Shown: positions 30,497-39,434 of the stretch, piece by piece
How the letters are laid out: every line of letters begins with the position of its first letter
Position numbering within the stretch: position 1 is the stretch's first letter
Assembly (NCBI GenBank): GCA_017470055.1
Contig: JAFUFD010000087.1
Coordinates: 117,467 to 165,489, forward strand
Direction: 5' to 3'
DNA: 48,023 nt
Source: Prevotella sp.
Lineage (GTDB): Bacteria; Bacteroidota; Bacteroidia; Bacteroidales; Bacteroidaceae
Position numbers and translations under genes: made by a program
The notes under the pieces: generated by a model
The model's database searches: none
Seen by the model: only the letters and a program-made list of their open reading frames with translations
Told to the model about the DNA's origin: nothing

Positions 30497-33400
30497 TTAC
30501 TTCTCTTCGATGTCATTCTCACGGATGGTACGACCCATCACGAGGAATGCCGTAGGAGCAGCGATGAAGATAGACGACAGGGTACCGAAGATAACACCCA
30601 GGATCATGGCGAATGAGAAACTGCGGATGCTGTCACCACCGAGGATGAAGATACACAGCAATACGATCAACGTCGTCACTGAGGTGTTGATGGTACGAGC
30701 CAGCGTCTGGTTCAGAGAACTGTTGAACAGGCTCTGACGGTCGCGCTTCGCATACAGGTTGAAGTTCTCACGGACACGGTCGAATACTACCACCTTATCG
30801 TTGATAGAGTAACCGATCACAGTCAGAATAGCACCGATAAACGTCTGGTCAATCTCCAATGACATCGGAACCCAGCCCCACAATACACTGTAGAAACCGA
30901 TAACGATGAGGGCATCCAGTGCCAAGGCAACAATAGAGCCTACAGAGTAAGCCACGTTGCGGAAGCGGACGAGGATGTAGATGAAGATAGCCACCAAGGC
31001 GATAATGACGGAGATGATAGCACCGTAAGTGATATCCTTAGCCACGGAAGGACCTACCTTTGAAGAACTGATGATAGAACCACCCTGACGGATGTCTGGG
31101 TTCTTGAAGGCATCAACATTAGTCTGGTTCACCAGTCCTGCCTTCTTTAAGGCATTGTAGAGGATAGTTTCTGCCTTATCGTCAACCTGTGGGTTATTAG
31201 ACTCGATATCCCAGTTGGTAGAGATACGAACGGTCTTACCATCAGTACCGAGGGCGATGACACTGGTATTAGCCTCCTTGCCTGCATTCTCACCAATGGT
31301 GTTGATGAAGGCACCAGCGAGGGTCGTACGTACCTGTTCTACGGGGACTTCCTTATCGAGAGTCACCACATAGTTACGGCCACCTGTGAAGTCGATGCTC
31401 CGGCTCAGACCACGAACGGCGAAGGATACACAGAACAGGATAGCAGCGACACCCCAGATGGTATATGACTTCTTGTACATACCCATGAAGTTGAACTTCG
31501 TGTTCTGCATCATGTTACGAGAATATGCGGTAGAGAAGGTAAGGTTCTGCCACTTGTCCTTCTTCATCTTGGCATCGTAGATCAGACGGGTCATGAAGAC
31601 GGCGGTGAAGAACGATACACAGATACCGATCATCAAGGTGGTAGCGAAGCCACGGATAGGACCAGTACCGAAGACATACAGAATGATACCCGTGATCAAC
31701 GATGTGAAGTTAGAGTCGAAGATAGCGGAGAAAGCGTTCGAGTAACCGAGGTTCAGCGACTCCTTGACACTATGTCCCTTGCGGAGTTCCTCCTTCGTAC
31801 GCTCATAGATCAGCACGTTAGCATCCACAGCGGTACCCAGTGTCAGTACGATACCAGCGATACCCGGCATAGTCAACGCTGCTTGGAACGAGGTCAGAAT
31901 ACCGAGGGTGAAGAACAGGTTGAACAACAGGGCGCAGTTGGCAAGCATACCAGGGATGAAGCCATACAGCATCACCATATAGATCATCAGCAGCACGAAG
32001 GCTACGACGAAGGAGATGACACCCTGCTTGATAGACTGGGCACCAAGTGACGGTCCAACAACCTCCTCCTGCACGATGCGGGTAGGAGCCGGCATCTTAC
32101 CAGAGTTCAGCGTGTTGGCAAGGTCCTTGGTATCCTCAATAGTGAAGTTACCCGTGATAGAGGAGTTACCGCCATCAATCTGGGTGAGGATACGAGGTGC
32201 GCTATAGACAGCATCATCGAGCACGATGGCAACGCCACGACCGATGTTCTGCTTGGTGATCTGACTCCAGCGGCGAGCACCGTCAGAATTCATCTGCATA
32301 GAAACAGAGGGATGACCCATCTGGTCGAACTCGTCCTTGGCATTGGTAATCACGTCACCCTCTAATGGAGCACGTCCGTTAGGCTCCGTAATCTTCAGCG
32401 CATAGAGTGCAAAAATGTCGCCACGGGTGTTCTCACCACCAAAGTCCTCTGCCTTGGCACCCCAACGGAGTTTGCACTCTGCGGGAAGTATCTGACGAGC
32501 AATATCGGAATAGATAACCTTGTTGACATCAGCAGTATCACGGGCATTAGCATAACCCACGATGGCAAGCCCCTGAGGCTGTGGCTGGAAGACTGCGAAC
32601 AACGGATTCAGTTTCAGTGCCTCAGCCTTTGCCTTGGCATCCACTGCCTTGTCGTTCTTCTTGGCAAGTTTTGCAGCAAGGTCGTTAGCGTTAGCAGTCG
32701 CTGTGGTGTCAGCGGCAGCAACAGAGTCTGTCACAACCTCCTCTGCCTCACCGCCAGTAGCAGCATACTTCTGGTTCAACTGAGAGAGCAACGGGGCAAT
32801 CTCCTGTGAGTTATAGGTCTCCCAGAACTCAAGGTTGGCACTTCCCTGCAACAGTTTACGAACACGCTCGGGCTCCTTGATACCAGGCATCTCGACCATG
32901 ATACGACCACTCTGTCCCTCCAGTTTCTGGATGTTGGGCTGTACGACACCAAACTTATCGATACGGTTACGGACTACGTTGAAAGAGTTGTCAACAGCAG
33001 ACTGCACCTCGGCACGGAGCGCGCGCTCCACCTCTGCGTCAGTGCTGTTGGTGCTGACCTTGCCCTTCATCTGCTGGGTAGCAAAGACGGCTGCCAAGGG
33101 GCGACCGTTGGAGTTCTGCTTCCAGTACTTGATAAACAGGGAGATGAAGTCGCTCTGACTCGTCTCCTCCTCTTTCTTCGCCTCTTCCATCGACTTCTTG
33201 TAGGCAGCATCTGACTTGTGGTCAGCAAGTACATCGACAACATCGGGTACTGAAACCTCCAAGATCACGTTCATACCACCCTTCAAGTCAAGTCCAAGAC
33301 CAATCTCCATCTCACGGCACTGCTTGAAAGAATAAATTCCGCAGTACACTTTCTCGTTCATGATAGAGTCGAGGTACTCCTGACCGGCCTCTTCGCCCAT

Positions 33401-33511
33401 TGCCGCTGCCTTGTTCTCATGATAGCGGGTCACGAACGAGAAGGAAAGGTAGAAGCAGCACACGAGTATCAGAACGACTGCAATAAACTTTACAATTCCT
33501 TTGTTTTGCAT
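30497..33511 (-). CDS. secDF: Fused protein-export membrane protein SecD-SecF
   Basis: The protein has 1004 residues joining SecD and SecF, the usual Bacteroidota arrangement. The SecD part has an N-terminal membrane segment, GLDLKGGMNVILEV (residues 73-86), a long periplasmic domain (about 90-490) and its membrane block with GTAVDANVLIYER. The SecF part begins near 660 and has IDFTGGRNYVVTL and a second membrane block with GYSINDKVVVFDRVREN. It uses the proton motive force to help SecYEG complete export. A Thr/Ala-rich insert in the SecD periplasmic domain (about 265-285) is low complexity. It is transcribed alone from the box at 33559-33566. Confidence 0.97.
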   Translation of the reverse strand: MQNKGIVKFIAVVLILVCCFYLSFSFVTRYHENKAAAMGEEAGQEYLDSIMNEKVYCGIYSFKQCREMEIGLGLDLKGGMNVILEVSVPDVVDVLADHKSDAAYKKSMEEAKKEEETSQSDFISLFIKYWKQNSNGRPLAAVFATQQMKGKVSTNSTDAEVERALRAEVQSAVDNSFNVVRNRIDKFGVVQPNIQKLEGQSGRIMVEMPGIKEPERVRKLLQGSANLEFWETYNSQEIAPLLSQLNQKYAATGGEAEEVVTDSVAAADTTATANANDLAAKLAKKNDKAVDAKAKAEALKLNPLFAVFQPQPQGLAIVGYANARDTADVNKVIYSDIARQILPAECKLRWGAKAEDFGGENTRGDIFALYALKITEPNGRAPLEGDVITNAKDEFDQMGHPSVSMQMNSDGARRWSQITKQNIGRGVAIVLDDAVYSAPRILTQIDGGNSSITGNFTIEDTKDLANTLNSGKMPAPTRIVQEEVVGPSLGAQSIKQGVISFVVAFVLLMIYMVMLYGFIPGMLANCALLFNLFFTLGILTSFQAALTMPGIAGIVLTLGTAVDANVLIYERTKEELRKGHSVKESLNLGYSNAFSAIFDSNFTSLITGIILYVFGTGPIRGFATTLMIGICVSFFTAVFMTRLIYDAKMKKDKWQNLTFSTAYSRNMMQNTKFNFMGMYKKSYTIWGVAAILFCVSFAVRGLSRSIDFTGGRNYVVTLDKEVPVEQVRTTLAGAFINTIGENAGKEANTSVIALGTDGKTVRISTNWDIESNNPQVDDKAETILYNALKKAGLVNQTNVDAFKNPDIRQGGSIISSSKVGPSVAKDITYGAIISVIIALVAIFIYILVRFRNVAYSVGSIVALALDALIVIGFYSVLWGWVPMSLEIDQTFIGAILTVIGYSINDKVVVFDRVRENFNLYAKRDRQSLFNSSLNQTLARTINTSVTTLIVLLCIFILGGDSIRSFSFAMILGVIFGTLSSIFIAAPTAFLVMGRTIRENDIEEK

Positions 33512-33558
33512 TTTGTTTGTTATATTATTTTAATTTATGATTTCGCTATTTTAGCCTG

Positions 33559-33566
33559 CAAATATA
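33559..33566 (-). promoter_or_regulatory. secDF promoter, -7 box
   Basis: TATATTTG on the minus strand is 47 bases before the ATG at 33511. An inverted repeat lies upstream (TACCGAAATT ... AATTTCGTA, about 33583-33609). Confidence 0.7.
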
Positions 33567-33615
33567 CGTATTTTTCTTCACTTACCGAAATTTATCCGAG
33601 AATTTCGTATTTTTT

Positions 33616-34713
33616 TCAGTCTTTTCCACCTATTTTAAGCCAACAAACGATAGGATAATGGTCGCTGGCATCTATTTTACTGTCTATCTTACAGTTGTAT
33701 GCCTCGACATCCTTGGAATGGAAAATATGGTCGATACGGAAGTAGAATCCTTTCTGATTATATGACAAACCGAGACCCGTACCCGTCTCCACAAAACAGT
33801 CTGTCAGCACTTTAGCAATGCGATAGCGGGAATATGAAATGGGGGTGTCGTTGAAATCACCACAAAGGATGGTAGGATATTGCCGATGCTCCTCCACATA
33901 ACGGCATACCGCATCCACCTGTGGAGCCCTTTTTGAAGAGGATTCCGCCAAAATGACAAGAAGTTTCTTAGACTCCATGCGAGCGGTGTCTCCCCTCATG
34001 TCGCCTTTGATAATCTCCTGGTACACCTGACGGTCTTCCTTTGACAGATGAGTACCCTCAAAGTGATTGTTGATGACCAACAAAGTGTCCTTGCCTACCT
34101 GCAGATACCAAGCGACACTACCATTACTGGTGGACTTATAGGGAATCCGTTCCTTGCGTATAATGGGGAAACGGGTATGGATGCCTACGCCATTGATACT
34201 TAGGTCACTATGAATAAAATGGACTGTGTCGTTATAGGCGAATTTCTTCTCGTAATGTTGGAAACAGTAGCGTCGCCAAGTGTCCACATCCTCTTGTAGG
34301 CAGACAATGTCAGGATTCTCCTCAAACAGGTAGTCACGGATCTTCTCAAACCCCTGCTCATACTTATAGTTCCCTCCATACTCACAGACATTGTAACTAA
34401 TGAGTTTGATGGCTCCTTCAGGGGGTGTAGACGACTTGAGATGAAGGGGCATATATATACTAATAGGTATAAACGCAAGGAGATAGCCCAAGACGGGAAT
34501 CCAGATCATACGAAACTTGAAGATGAGCCAGAAGAACAGGAAGAGCATGTTTGCCAACAAGAAGAGCGGGAATGTCATACCCACACAGGACAGCACAGGA
34601 TGGTCGATAGGATTCAACTGGTCGGAAAAACCTACCAGACACATCACGATGACGGTGGCGATATTCGCCCCTGCAATCATCTGGGTCGTGATTTTTTTCA
34701 GTTGCTTAATCAA
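33616..34713 (-). CDS. Membrane-anchored endonuclease/exonuclease/phosphatase-family protein
   Basis: The protein has 365 residues. Three hydrophobic segments (about 12-30, 42-66 and 69-90) precede an EEP domain on the far side of the membrane. Metal and active-site motifs are visible: Asn108 in ISYNV, Glu141 in CLQED, GDFNDTP (285-291), RIDH (about 326-329) and SDH (350-352). The family hydrolyses phosphodiester or phosphoester bonds in DNA, RNA or lipids; the substrate is unknown, and its membrane setting could suit a lipid or extracellular nucleic acid. Its ATG overlaps the rhomboid stop by four bases, so the two are coupled. Confidence 0.88.
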   Translation of the reverse strand: MIKQLKKITTQMIAGANIATVIVMCLVGFSDQLNPIDHPVLSCVGMTFPLFLLANMLFLFFWLIFKFRMIWIPVLGYLLAFIPISIYMPLHLKSSTPPEGAIKLISYNVCEYGGNYKYEQGFEKIRDYLFEENPDIVCLQEDVDTWRRYCFQHYEKKFAYNDTVHFIHSDLSINGVGIHTRFPIIRKERIPYKSTSNGSVAWYLQVGKDTLLVINNHFEGTHLSKEDRQVYQEIIKGDMRGDTARMESKKLLVILAESSSKRAPQVDAVCRYVEEHRQYPTILCGDFNDTPISYSRYRIAKVLTDCFVETGTGLGLSYNQKGFYFRIDHIFHSKDVEAYNCKIDSKIDASDHYPIVCWLKIGGKD

Positions 34714-35630
34714 CTCTCCTGACTTTGATCGAACAACTTCTTCTTCTCCTCCTTCGTCAGACTATCATAGCCACTCTTGCGTATCTTGTCAAGGATGGCG
34801 TCTATCTCCTCTTGATTCTTACGCTTGGGCTTCTGAGACGGCTCCGTTTTCTCTGGCTCGTCAGTCCGACGACGCTGCTGACGTGAGGAATGCTGCTGAC
34901 GCTCGTCAAAGCGACGCTTCATATTATCGAAGAACTCCTGTCCTCGGCTGCGTCCGAAGCCAGCACCCGAATCGGGGTGCTTCCTCCAGTAACGAATCAT
35001 GATAAAGCCGAAAAGCATACCTCCTAAGTGTGCCGTATGGGCAACACCATCGCCTGGTCCGCTGAGCGCGGAGAACAGTTCAATAGCAATGTAGCCGATG
35101 ACCAGCCACTTCGCTTTAATGGGGAAGGGGAACGGAATGATGAACAGCCGTTCATTGGGGAAGATCATACCAAAGGCTAACAGGATGGCATAGACGGCAC
35201 CTGAGGCACCTATGGTCGTCCACAGGTTCAAGTAATCGGCTGTCAGCATCAGGGTTCCATTCAGATTGACATGCTCATAGGCGGCAAGTCCCTCTGCCAT
35301 ATAATTGACATACTGGGCTATCTCCTGTACCAGACCTGCCCCAATGCCGCATGAAATGTAATAAAAAAGGAATTTCTTCGGCCCCCATACTCTCTCTATC
35401 ACCGCTCCGAACATCCAGAGCGCAAACATGTTAAAGAAGATGTGGGTGAAACCACCATGCAGGAACATGTAGGTGACAAACTGGTAGAGATGGAAGTCTT
35501 TCGCCATGAAAAAGTGAAGACCCAACAGAGAGGTCAGGTCAATGCCACGCAATTCCATCACCCATGTTGCTACAAACGCCAGAAAATTGACGATGAGCAG
35601 ATTCTTCGTCATTGTCGGTATGTTGTTCAT
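34710..35630 (-). CDS. Rhomboid-family intramembrane serine protease
   Basis: The protein has 306 residues with six or seven membrane segments in the first 215. Rhomboid marks are HGGFTHIFFNMFALW (58-72), the catalytic serine Ser143 in GASGA, and His201 in AHLGG. A charged cytoplasmic region follows (about 216-306), ending in a short conserved module IDAILDKIRKSGYDSLTKEE seen in Bacteroidota rhomboids. It cuts membrane proteins within the bilayer; substrates are unknown. It is the first gene of a two-gene unit with the EEP protein. The start may be 35630 or the in-frame ATG six codons later. Confidence 0.93.
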   Translation of the reverse strand: MNNIPTMTKNLLIVNFLAFVATWVMELRGIDLTSLLGLHFFMAKDFHLYQFVTYMFLHGGFTHIFFNMFALWMFGAVIERVWGPKKFLFYYISCGIGAGLVQEIAQYVNYMAEGLAAYEHVNLNGTLMLTADYLNLWTTIGASGAVYAILLAFGMIFPNERLFIIPFPFPIKAKWLVIGYIAIELFSALSGPGDGVAHTAHLGGMLFGFIMIRYWRKHPDSGAGFGRSRGQEFFDNMKRRFDERQQHSSRQQRRRTDEPEKTEPSQKPKRKNQEEIDAILDKIRKSGYDSLTKEEKKKLFDQSQES

Positions 35631-35684
35631 CCTAATGCTTTGCTGTCAAACGATTTATAATGTTTTATTGTCTTATTGTGTGCG

Positions 35685-35692
35685 CAAAATTA
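35685..35692 (-). promoter_or_regulatory. Rhomboid operon promoter, -7 box
   Basis: TAATTTTG on the minus strand lies 54 bases before the ATG at 35630. A TTTG occurs upstream at a spacing slightly longer than usual. Confidence 0.6.
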
Positions 35693-35774
35693 CGAAAAAT
35701 ATCTGTTTTTAGGCACAAAATAGGGGTCAGATACACTTTTTTTCAAAAAAAATCTCATTTTTTTCCTATTTTTG

Positions 35775-35805
35775 TTTGTTTTCTAAATACTTTATTCTAT
35801 ATTTG
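35775..35805 (+). promoter_or_regulatory. HU gene promoter (full consensus)
   Basis: TTTG (35775-35778), a 19-bp spacer and TATATTTG (35798-35805) fit the Bacteroidota promoter in full. The predicted leader is about 60 nt and AT-rich. This suits a highly expressed gene. Confidence 0.85.
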
Positions 35806-35868
35806 CGACAGATTTCAGAGATTAAACCGATTTAAACTATTAATATTTATCTTTTAAAAACAACAATT

Positions 35869-36144
35869 ATGAACAAGACAGAATTAATCGAGAAGATCGC
35901 AGCCTCTGCAAAACTGACTAAGGCTGATTCTAAGAAGGCATTGGACGCAACTATCGCAGCAATCTCTGCCGCTCTGAAGAAGGGTGACAAGGTTCAACTC
36001 GTTGGTTTCGGTACATTCTCAGTAGCAAAGAAGCCTGCTCGTGAGGGTATCAACCCTGCTACCAAGCAGAAGATTAAGATTGCTGCTAAGAAGGTTGCTA
36101 AGTTCAAGGCTGGTGCAGAACTTGCAAAGGCTGTGAACAAGTAA
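35869..36144 (+). CDS. HU-family DNA-binding protein
   Basis: The 91-residue protein has the full HU/IHF fold: MNKTELIEKIAASAKLTKAD helices, the hallmark VQLVGFGTFSVAKK, and a beta-arm with GINPATKQKIKI, including the Asn-Pro-Ala-Thr tip that inserts Pro into DNA. It bends and compacts DNA. It is transcribed alone from a consensus promoter and closed by a strong terminator. The codon choice is strongly biased (for example many AAG and GCT), as expected for an abundant protein. Confidence 0.96.
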   Translation: MNKTELIEKIAASAKLTKADSKKALDATIAAISAALKKGDKVQLVGFGTFSVAKKPAREGINPATKQKIKIAAKKVAKFKAGAELAKAVNK

Positions 36145-36163
36145 TTTTTGTCAAGAAAAATTC

Positions 36164-36196
36164 AAGAGGCTTCCCGAACAGGAAGCCTCTTTTTTA
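36164..36196 (+). terminator. Intrinsic terminator after the HU gene
   Basis: An 11-bp stem (AAGAGGCTTCC at 36164-36174 with GGAAGCCTCTT at 36181-36191) with a 6-nt loop is followed by T. It also lies just past the stop of convergent RNase R. The stem is the same as at 19749-19774. Confidence 0.9.
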
Positions 36197-36198
36197 TA

Positions 36199-38340
36199 TT
36201 AATTCTCTGCTAACGAAAAGTCGAGTTGGCGCTTCTCGATATTCGCACGAGCCACCTTGATGCGGATGGGGTCACCCAACTGATACTTATGGTGACGGCG
36301 ACGACCCACAAGGCAGTAGTTCCTCTCATCGAAGTCGTAGTAGTCATCGTCGAGGTCACGCATAGGCACCATACCCTCACAATGGTTCTCGTCAATCTCA
36401 CAATAGATACCATACGACTGGATGCCGCTGATATGGGCATCATAGGTCTCACCCAACTTATCAGCCATGAACTCCACCATCTTGTATTTGATAGAGTCAC
36501 GCTCTGCCTGCTGTGCCACTAATTCCATATCGGAACAATGCTCACAGAGTTCCTCGTATTTCTGCTGGTTAGCACTTCTTGCCCCATCTTGGTACTTCGT
36601 CAGCAGACGGTGCACCATCGTATCGGGATAGCGACGGATAGGAGAGGTGAAATGGGTATAGTAGTCGAAGGCAAGTCCATAGTGCCCGATGTTATGCGTG
36701 GAGTACTTCGCCTTCATCATGGCACGCAGTGCCACTGTCTCGATGAGTTTCTGCTCTTTCTTGCCCTGACAACCGTCCATCAAGGCATTGAGACTCTTGG
36801 AGATAGCACCTCTCGTACCAGAAGTCTTCATCTTATAGCCAAACTTCACCACGAATTCACGCAACGTCTCCAACTTCGTGGGATCAGGCTGGTCGTGGAT
36901 ACGATAGGGCAGCGTCTTTGCCTTGGTGCCCTTCTTCACCTTGCCCACGCTCTCTGCGACAAACTTATTGGCAAGGAGCATGAACTCCTCGATGAGTTGG
37001 GTGGCATCTGTCGATTTCTTGAAATAGGCACGGGTAGGCTTTCCGTCCTTGTCGATATCAAAATGCAACTCCTCCCGATCGAACTTCACGGCGCCTCCTT
37101 TGAAGCGACGCTCACGCAGTTTCTTGGCGAGCCGATCGAGGATACGGAGTTCTCCCTGGTAGTCACCGTCCTTACCCATCAGTATCTCCTGCACTTCCTC
37201 ATAGGCATAGCGGCGGTTACTCTTGATGACCGTATGGGCTATACGTCCTTTCTTGATATTTGCCTCCTCGTCGAGGGTAACGATGACGGAGTAGGTCAGT
37301 TTCTCCTCGTCAGGACGCAGGGAGCAGATGAAGTTGCAAAGTCGCTCAGGCAGCATCGGAATCGTACGGTCGACGAGGTAGATACTCGTGGCACGCTTCA
37401 CTGCCTCCTTGTCGATGACGCTACCTTCCTTCACGTAATGTGACACATCGGCGATATGCACACCGACCTCCCAAAAGCCCTTTCCTACTGGACGAATGGA
37501 TAATGCGTCATCAAAGTCCTTAGCGTCCTTCGGGTCGATGGTACAGGTGAAGATATCACGGAAGTCCTCCCTGCGCTTGATCTCCTGCTCTGTGATACCT
37601 GGTTCAATCTTCTCCGCAGCATCCTCTACGGCTTTCGGGTATTTATAGGGTAGTCCATACTGGGCGAGAATGGCATGCATCTCTACATTGTTGTCACCTT
37701 CCTTACCAAGAACGTCAATCACCTCACCCACGATATTCTTCGATTCCTTCGAGGGCCACTGCGTGATCTTGACAACAGCCTTGTCACCAGTCTTTCCGCC
37801 CTTTAGTTTCTTCTTAGGAATCAGAATATCATGTACGAAGATGTTTCCCTCGGTAACGAGGAAGGCAAAGTCTTTCTCCACTTTCAACTTACCCACAGCC
37901 TGATCCATCTTATGCGACAGGATTTCGACCACCATTGCCTCCTTGATATGTTTCTCACGACGAGCCATCATCGCTACCCGCACACGGTCGCCATTAAGGG
38001 CAAACATAGAGTTACGCTCTGAGACAAAGATGGGCTTACCACCATCATCGGGTTGGAAGGAGTTCTTGCCATTCGCCTTACGGATAAACGTACCTTCCTG
38101 CACCTGTGTCTTCAGGTTCAGACGGTAGGAGTTATCGGATGCCTTGGTAAGATAGTCGTCCCATGCCATTTCATCCATGATGTCGATAGCGAGCATTTTG
38201 GCTGGATGGGTGTCGAGTTTCAGGGCACGGAATATCTGCTTGAATGAGAATATCTCATTGGGATTCTCTTGGAAGAAGGTTTGCAGCATCTCTACGAGTT
38301 GCTTTTTCGTCAGTCTTTTTCCACCTTTCTTTTTACTCAT
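36199..38340 (-). CDS. rnr: Ribonuclease R
   Basis: The protein has 713 residues from the ATG at 38340 (MSKKKGG); the upstream in-frame extension crosses the promoter box. A winged-helix-like N terminus (about 10-70) is followed by cold-shock domains (about 80-220), the RNB exonuclease domain with DPKDAKDFDDALS (catalytic Asp at 269, 275, 277 and 278), and a C-terminal S1 domain (629-713, GIQSYGIYCEI). It degrades structured RNA 3' to 5', important for mRNA and rRNA turnover. It is a single-gene unit convergent with the HU gene and divergent from the SDR/PAP2 pair. Confidence 0.96.
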   Translation of the reverse strand: MSKKKGGKRLTKKQLVEMLQTFFQENPNEIFSFKQIFRALKLDTHPAKMLAIDIMDEMAWDDYLTKASDNSYRLNLKTQVQEGTFIRKANGKNSFQPDDGGKPIFVSERNSMFALNGDRVRVAMMARREKHIKEAMVVEILSHKMDQAVGKLKVEKDFAFLVTEGNIFVHDILIPKKKLKGGKTGDKAVVKITQWPSKESKNIVGEVIDVLGKEGDNNVEMHAILAQYGLPYKYPKAVEDAAEKIEPGITEQEIKRREDFRDIFTCTIDPKDAKDFDDALSIRPVGKGFWEVGVHIADVSHYVKEGSVIDKEAVKRATSIYLVDRTIPMLPERLCNFICSLRPDEEKLTYSVIVTLDEEANIKKGRIAHTVIKSNRRYAYEEVQEILMGKDGDYQGELRILDRLAKKLRERRFKGGAVKFDREELHFDIDKDGKPTRAYFKKSTDATQLIEEFMLLANKFVAESVGKVKKGTKAKTLPYRIHDQPDPTKLETLREFVVKFGYKMKTSGTRGAISKSLNALMDGCQGKKEQKLIETVALRAMMKAKYSTHNIGHYGLAFDYYTHFTSPIRRYPDTMVHRLLTKYQDGARSANQQKYEELCEHCSDMELVAQQAERDSIKYKMVEFMADKLGETYDAHISGIQSYGIYCEIDENHCEGMVPMRDLDDDYYDFDERNYCLVGRRRHHKYQLGDPIRIKVARANIEKRQLDFSLAEN

Positions 38341-38368
38341 TGTTTCGTAGTTTTTAGTTTCTTTGATG

Positions 38369-38376
38369 CAAAGATA
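38369..38376 (-). promoter_or_regulatory. rnr promoter, -7 box
   Basis: TATCTTTG on the minus strand is 28 bases before the ATG at 38340. No spaced TTG is found. Confidence 0.7.
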
Positions 38377-38398
38377 CAAAATTATTGAGAATATTTTG

Positions 38399-38406
38399 TA
38401 CCTTTG
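38399..38406 (+). promoter_or_regulatory. Promoter of the extended-SDR / PAP2 pair, -7 box
   Basis: TACCTTTG lies 20 bases before the ATG at 38427 and 22 bp from the divergent rnr box. Confidence 0.7.
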
Positions 38407-38426
38407 TGCCCAAATTTACAATAATT

Positions 38427-39434
38427 ATGAGAATACTCATCACAGGTGCCAGCGGTTTCATAGGCTCTTTTTTGGTGGAGGAAGCCCTTAAAAGGGGCTT
38501 TGAGACATGGGCGGCAATCCGCAAGTCAAGTTCCAAGGCTTACTTGCAGGATGAGCGTATCCACCTTATTGAACTCGATTTCTCGTCACAGGCACAGTTG
38601 GAGTCACAACTAAAAGGACACCAGTTCGACTATGTGGTACATGCCGCAGGAGCCACCAAATGTCTGCATAAGGAGGACTTCTTCCGTATCAACACCGAAG
38701 GTACCCAGCATCTGGTCAATGCTTTGCTGATACTTCAGATGCCACTTAAGCGTTTCGTCTATATCAGCAGTCTGAGTATCATGGGTGCCATCCGTGAGCA
38801 ACAGCCCTATGAGGAGATACGTGAGAACGATGAGGCAAAACCCAACACCGCCTATGGAGAGAGTAAATTGAAAGCAGAGGAATGGCTACAGAGCCTCACT
38901 CCCTCGCACTCCCACCCTTTCCCCTACATCATCCTTCGCCCTACTGGTGTCTATGGCCCCCGTGAACGTGACTATTTCCTACAGATACAGAGCATCAAAC
39001 GCCATGTCGACTTTGCCGTTGGCTATCAACAGCAAGATATTACCTTTGTCTATGTCACCGATGTCGTACAGGCGATTTTTCTCGCCTTGGAGAAAGGAGA
39101 GACAGGACGAAAGTATTTCCTCTCTGACGGAGAGGTCTACCAGTCGGTAACATTCAGCAATCTGGTACATGAGGCATTGGGACGACCATGGTGGATACGC
39201 ATCACCGCACCTATCTGGCTGTTGCGTATCGTTACCCGCATTGGCGACTGGTGGGGCAAAAAGACAGGAAAGATGTCGGCACTGAACAACGATAAGTTCA
39301 ATATCCTCCGCCAGCGCAACTGGCGTTGCGACATTACCCCTGCACGTGAGGAATTGGGCTATGAGCCACAGGTAAGACTTGCCGAGGGTGTCCGTCGCAG
39401 TATTCAATGGTATCAAGAAAATCACTGGTTATGA
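38427..39434 (+). CDS. NAD(P)-dependent epimerase/dehydratase-family protein (extended SDR)
   Basis: The protein has 335 residues from the ATG at 38427 (MRILITGASGFIG), after the -7 box. It is an extended short-chain dehydrogenase with the cofactor loop TGASGFIG (6-13), Ser114/Ser115 in YISSLS and Tyr143-x3-Lys147 (YGESK). Its stop overlaps the next ATG by four bases, coupling it to a PAP2-type membrane enzyme. Annotation as a nucleotide-sugar epimerase would be routine. As I recall, however, the B. thetaiotaomicron 3-ketosphinganine reductase (BT_0972) is an epimerase-like SDR of this kind, and the PAP2_3 partner fits phosphosphingolipid work. Sphingolipid synthesis is therefore an alternative, not a demonstrated function. 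Confidence 0.82.
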   Translation: MRILITGASGFIGSFLVEEALKRGFETWAAIRKSSSKAYLQDERIHLIELDFSSQAQLESQLKGHQFDYVVHAAGATKCLHKEDFFRINTEGTQHLVNALLILQMPLKRFVYISSLSIMGAIREQQPYEEIRENDEAKPNTAYGESKLKAEEWLQSLTPSHSHPFPYIILRPTGVYGPRERDYFLQIQSIKRHVDFAVGYQQQDITFVYVTDVVQAIFLALEKGETGRKYFLSDGEVYQSVTFSNLVHEALGRPWWIRITAPIWLLRIVTRIGDWWGKKTGKMSALNNDKFNILRQRNWRCDITPAREELGYEPQVRLAEGVRRSIQWYQENHWL

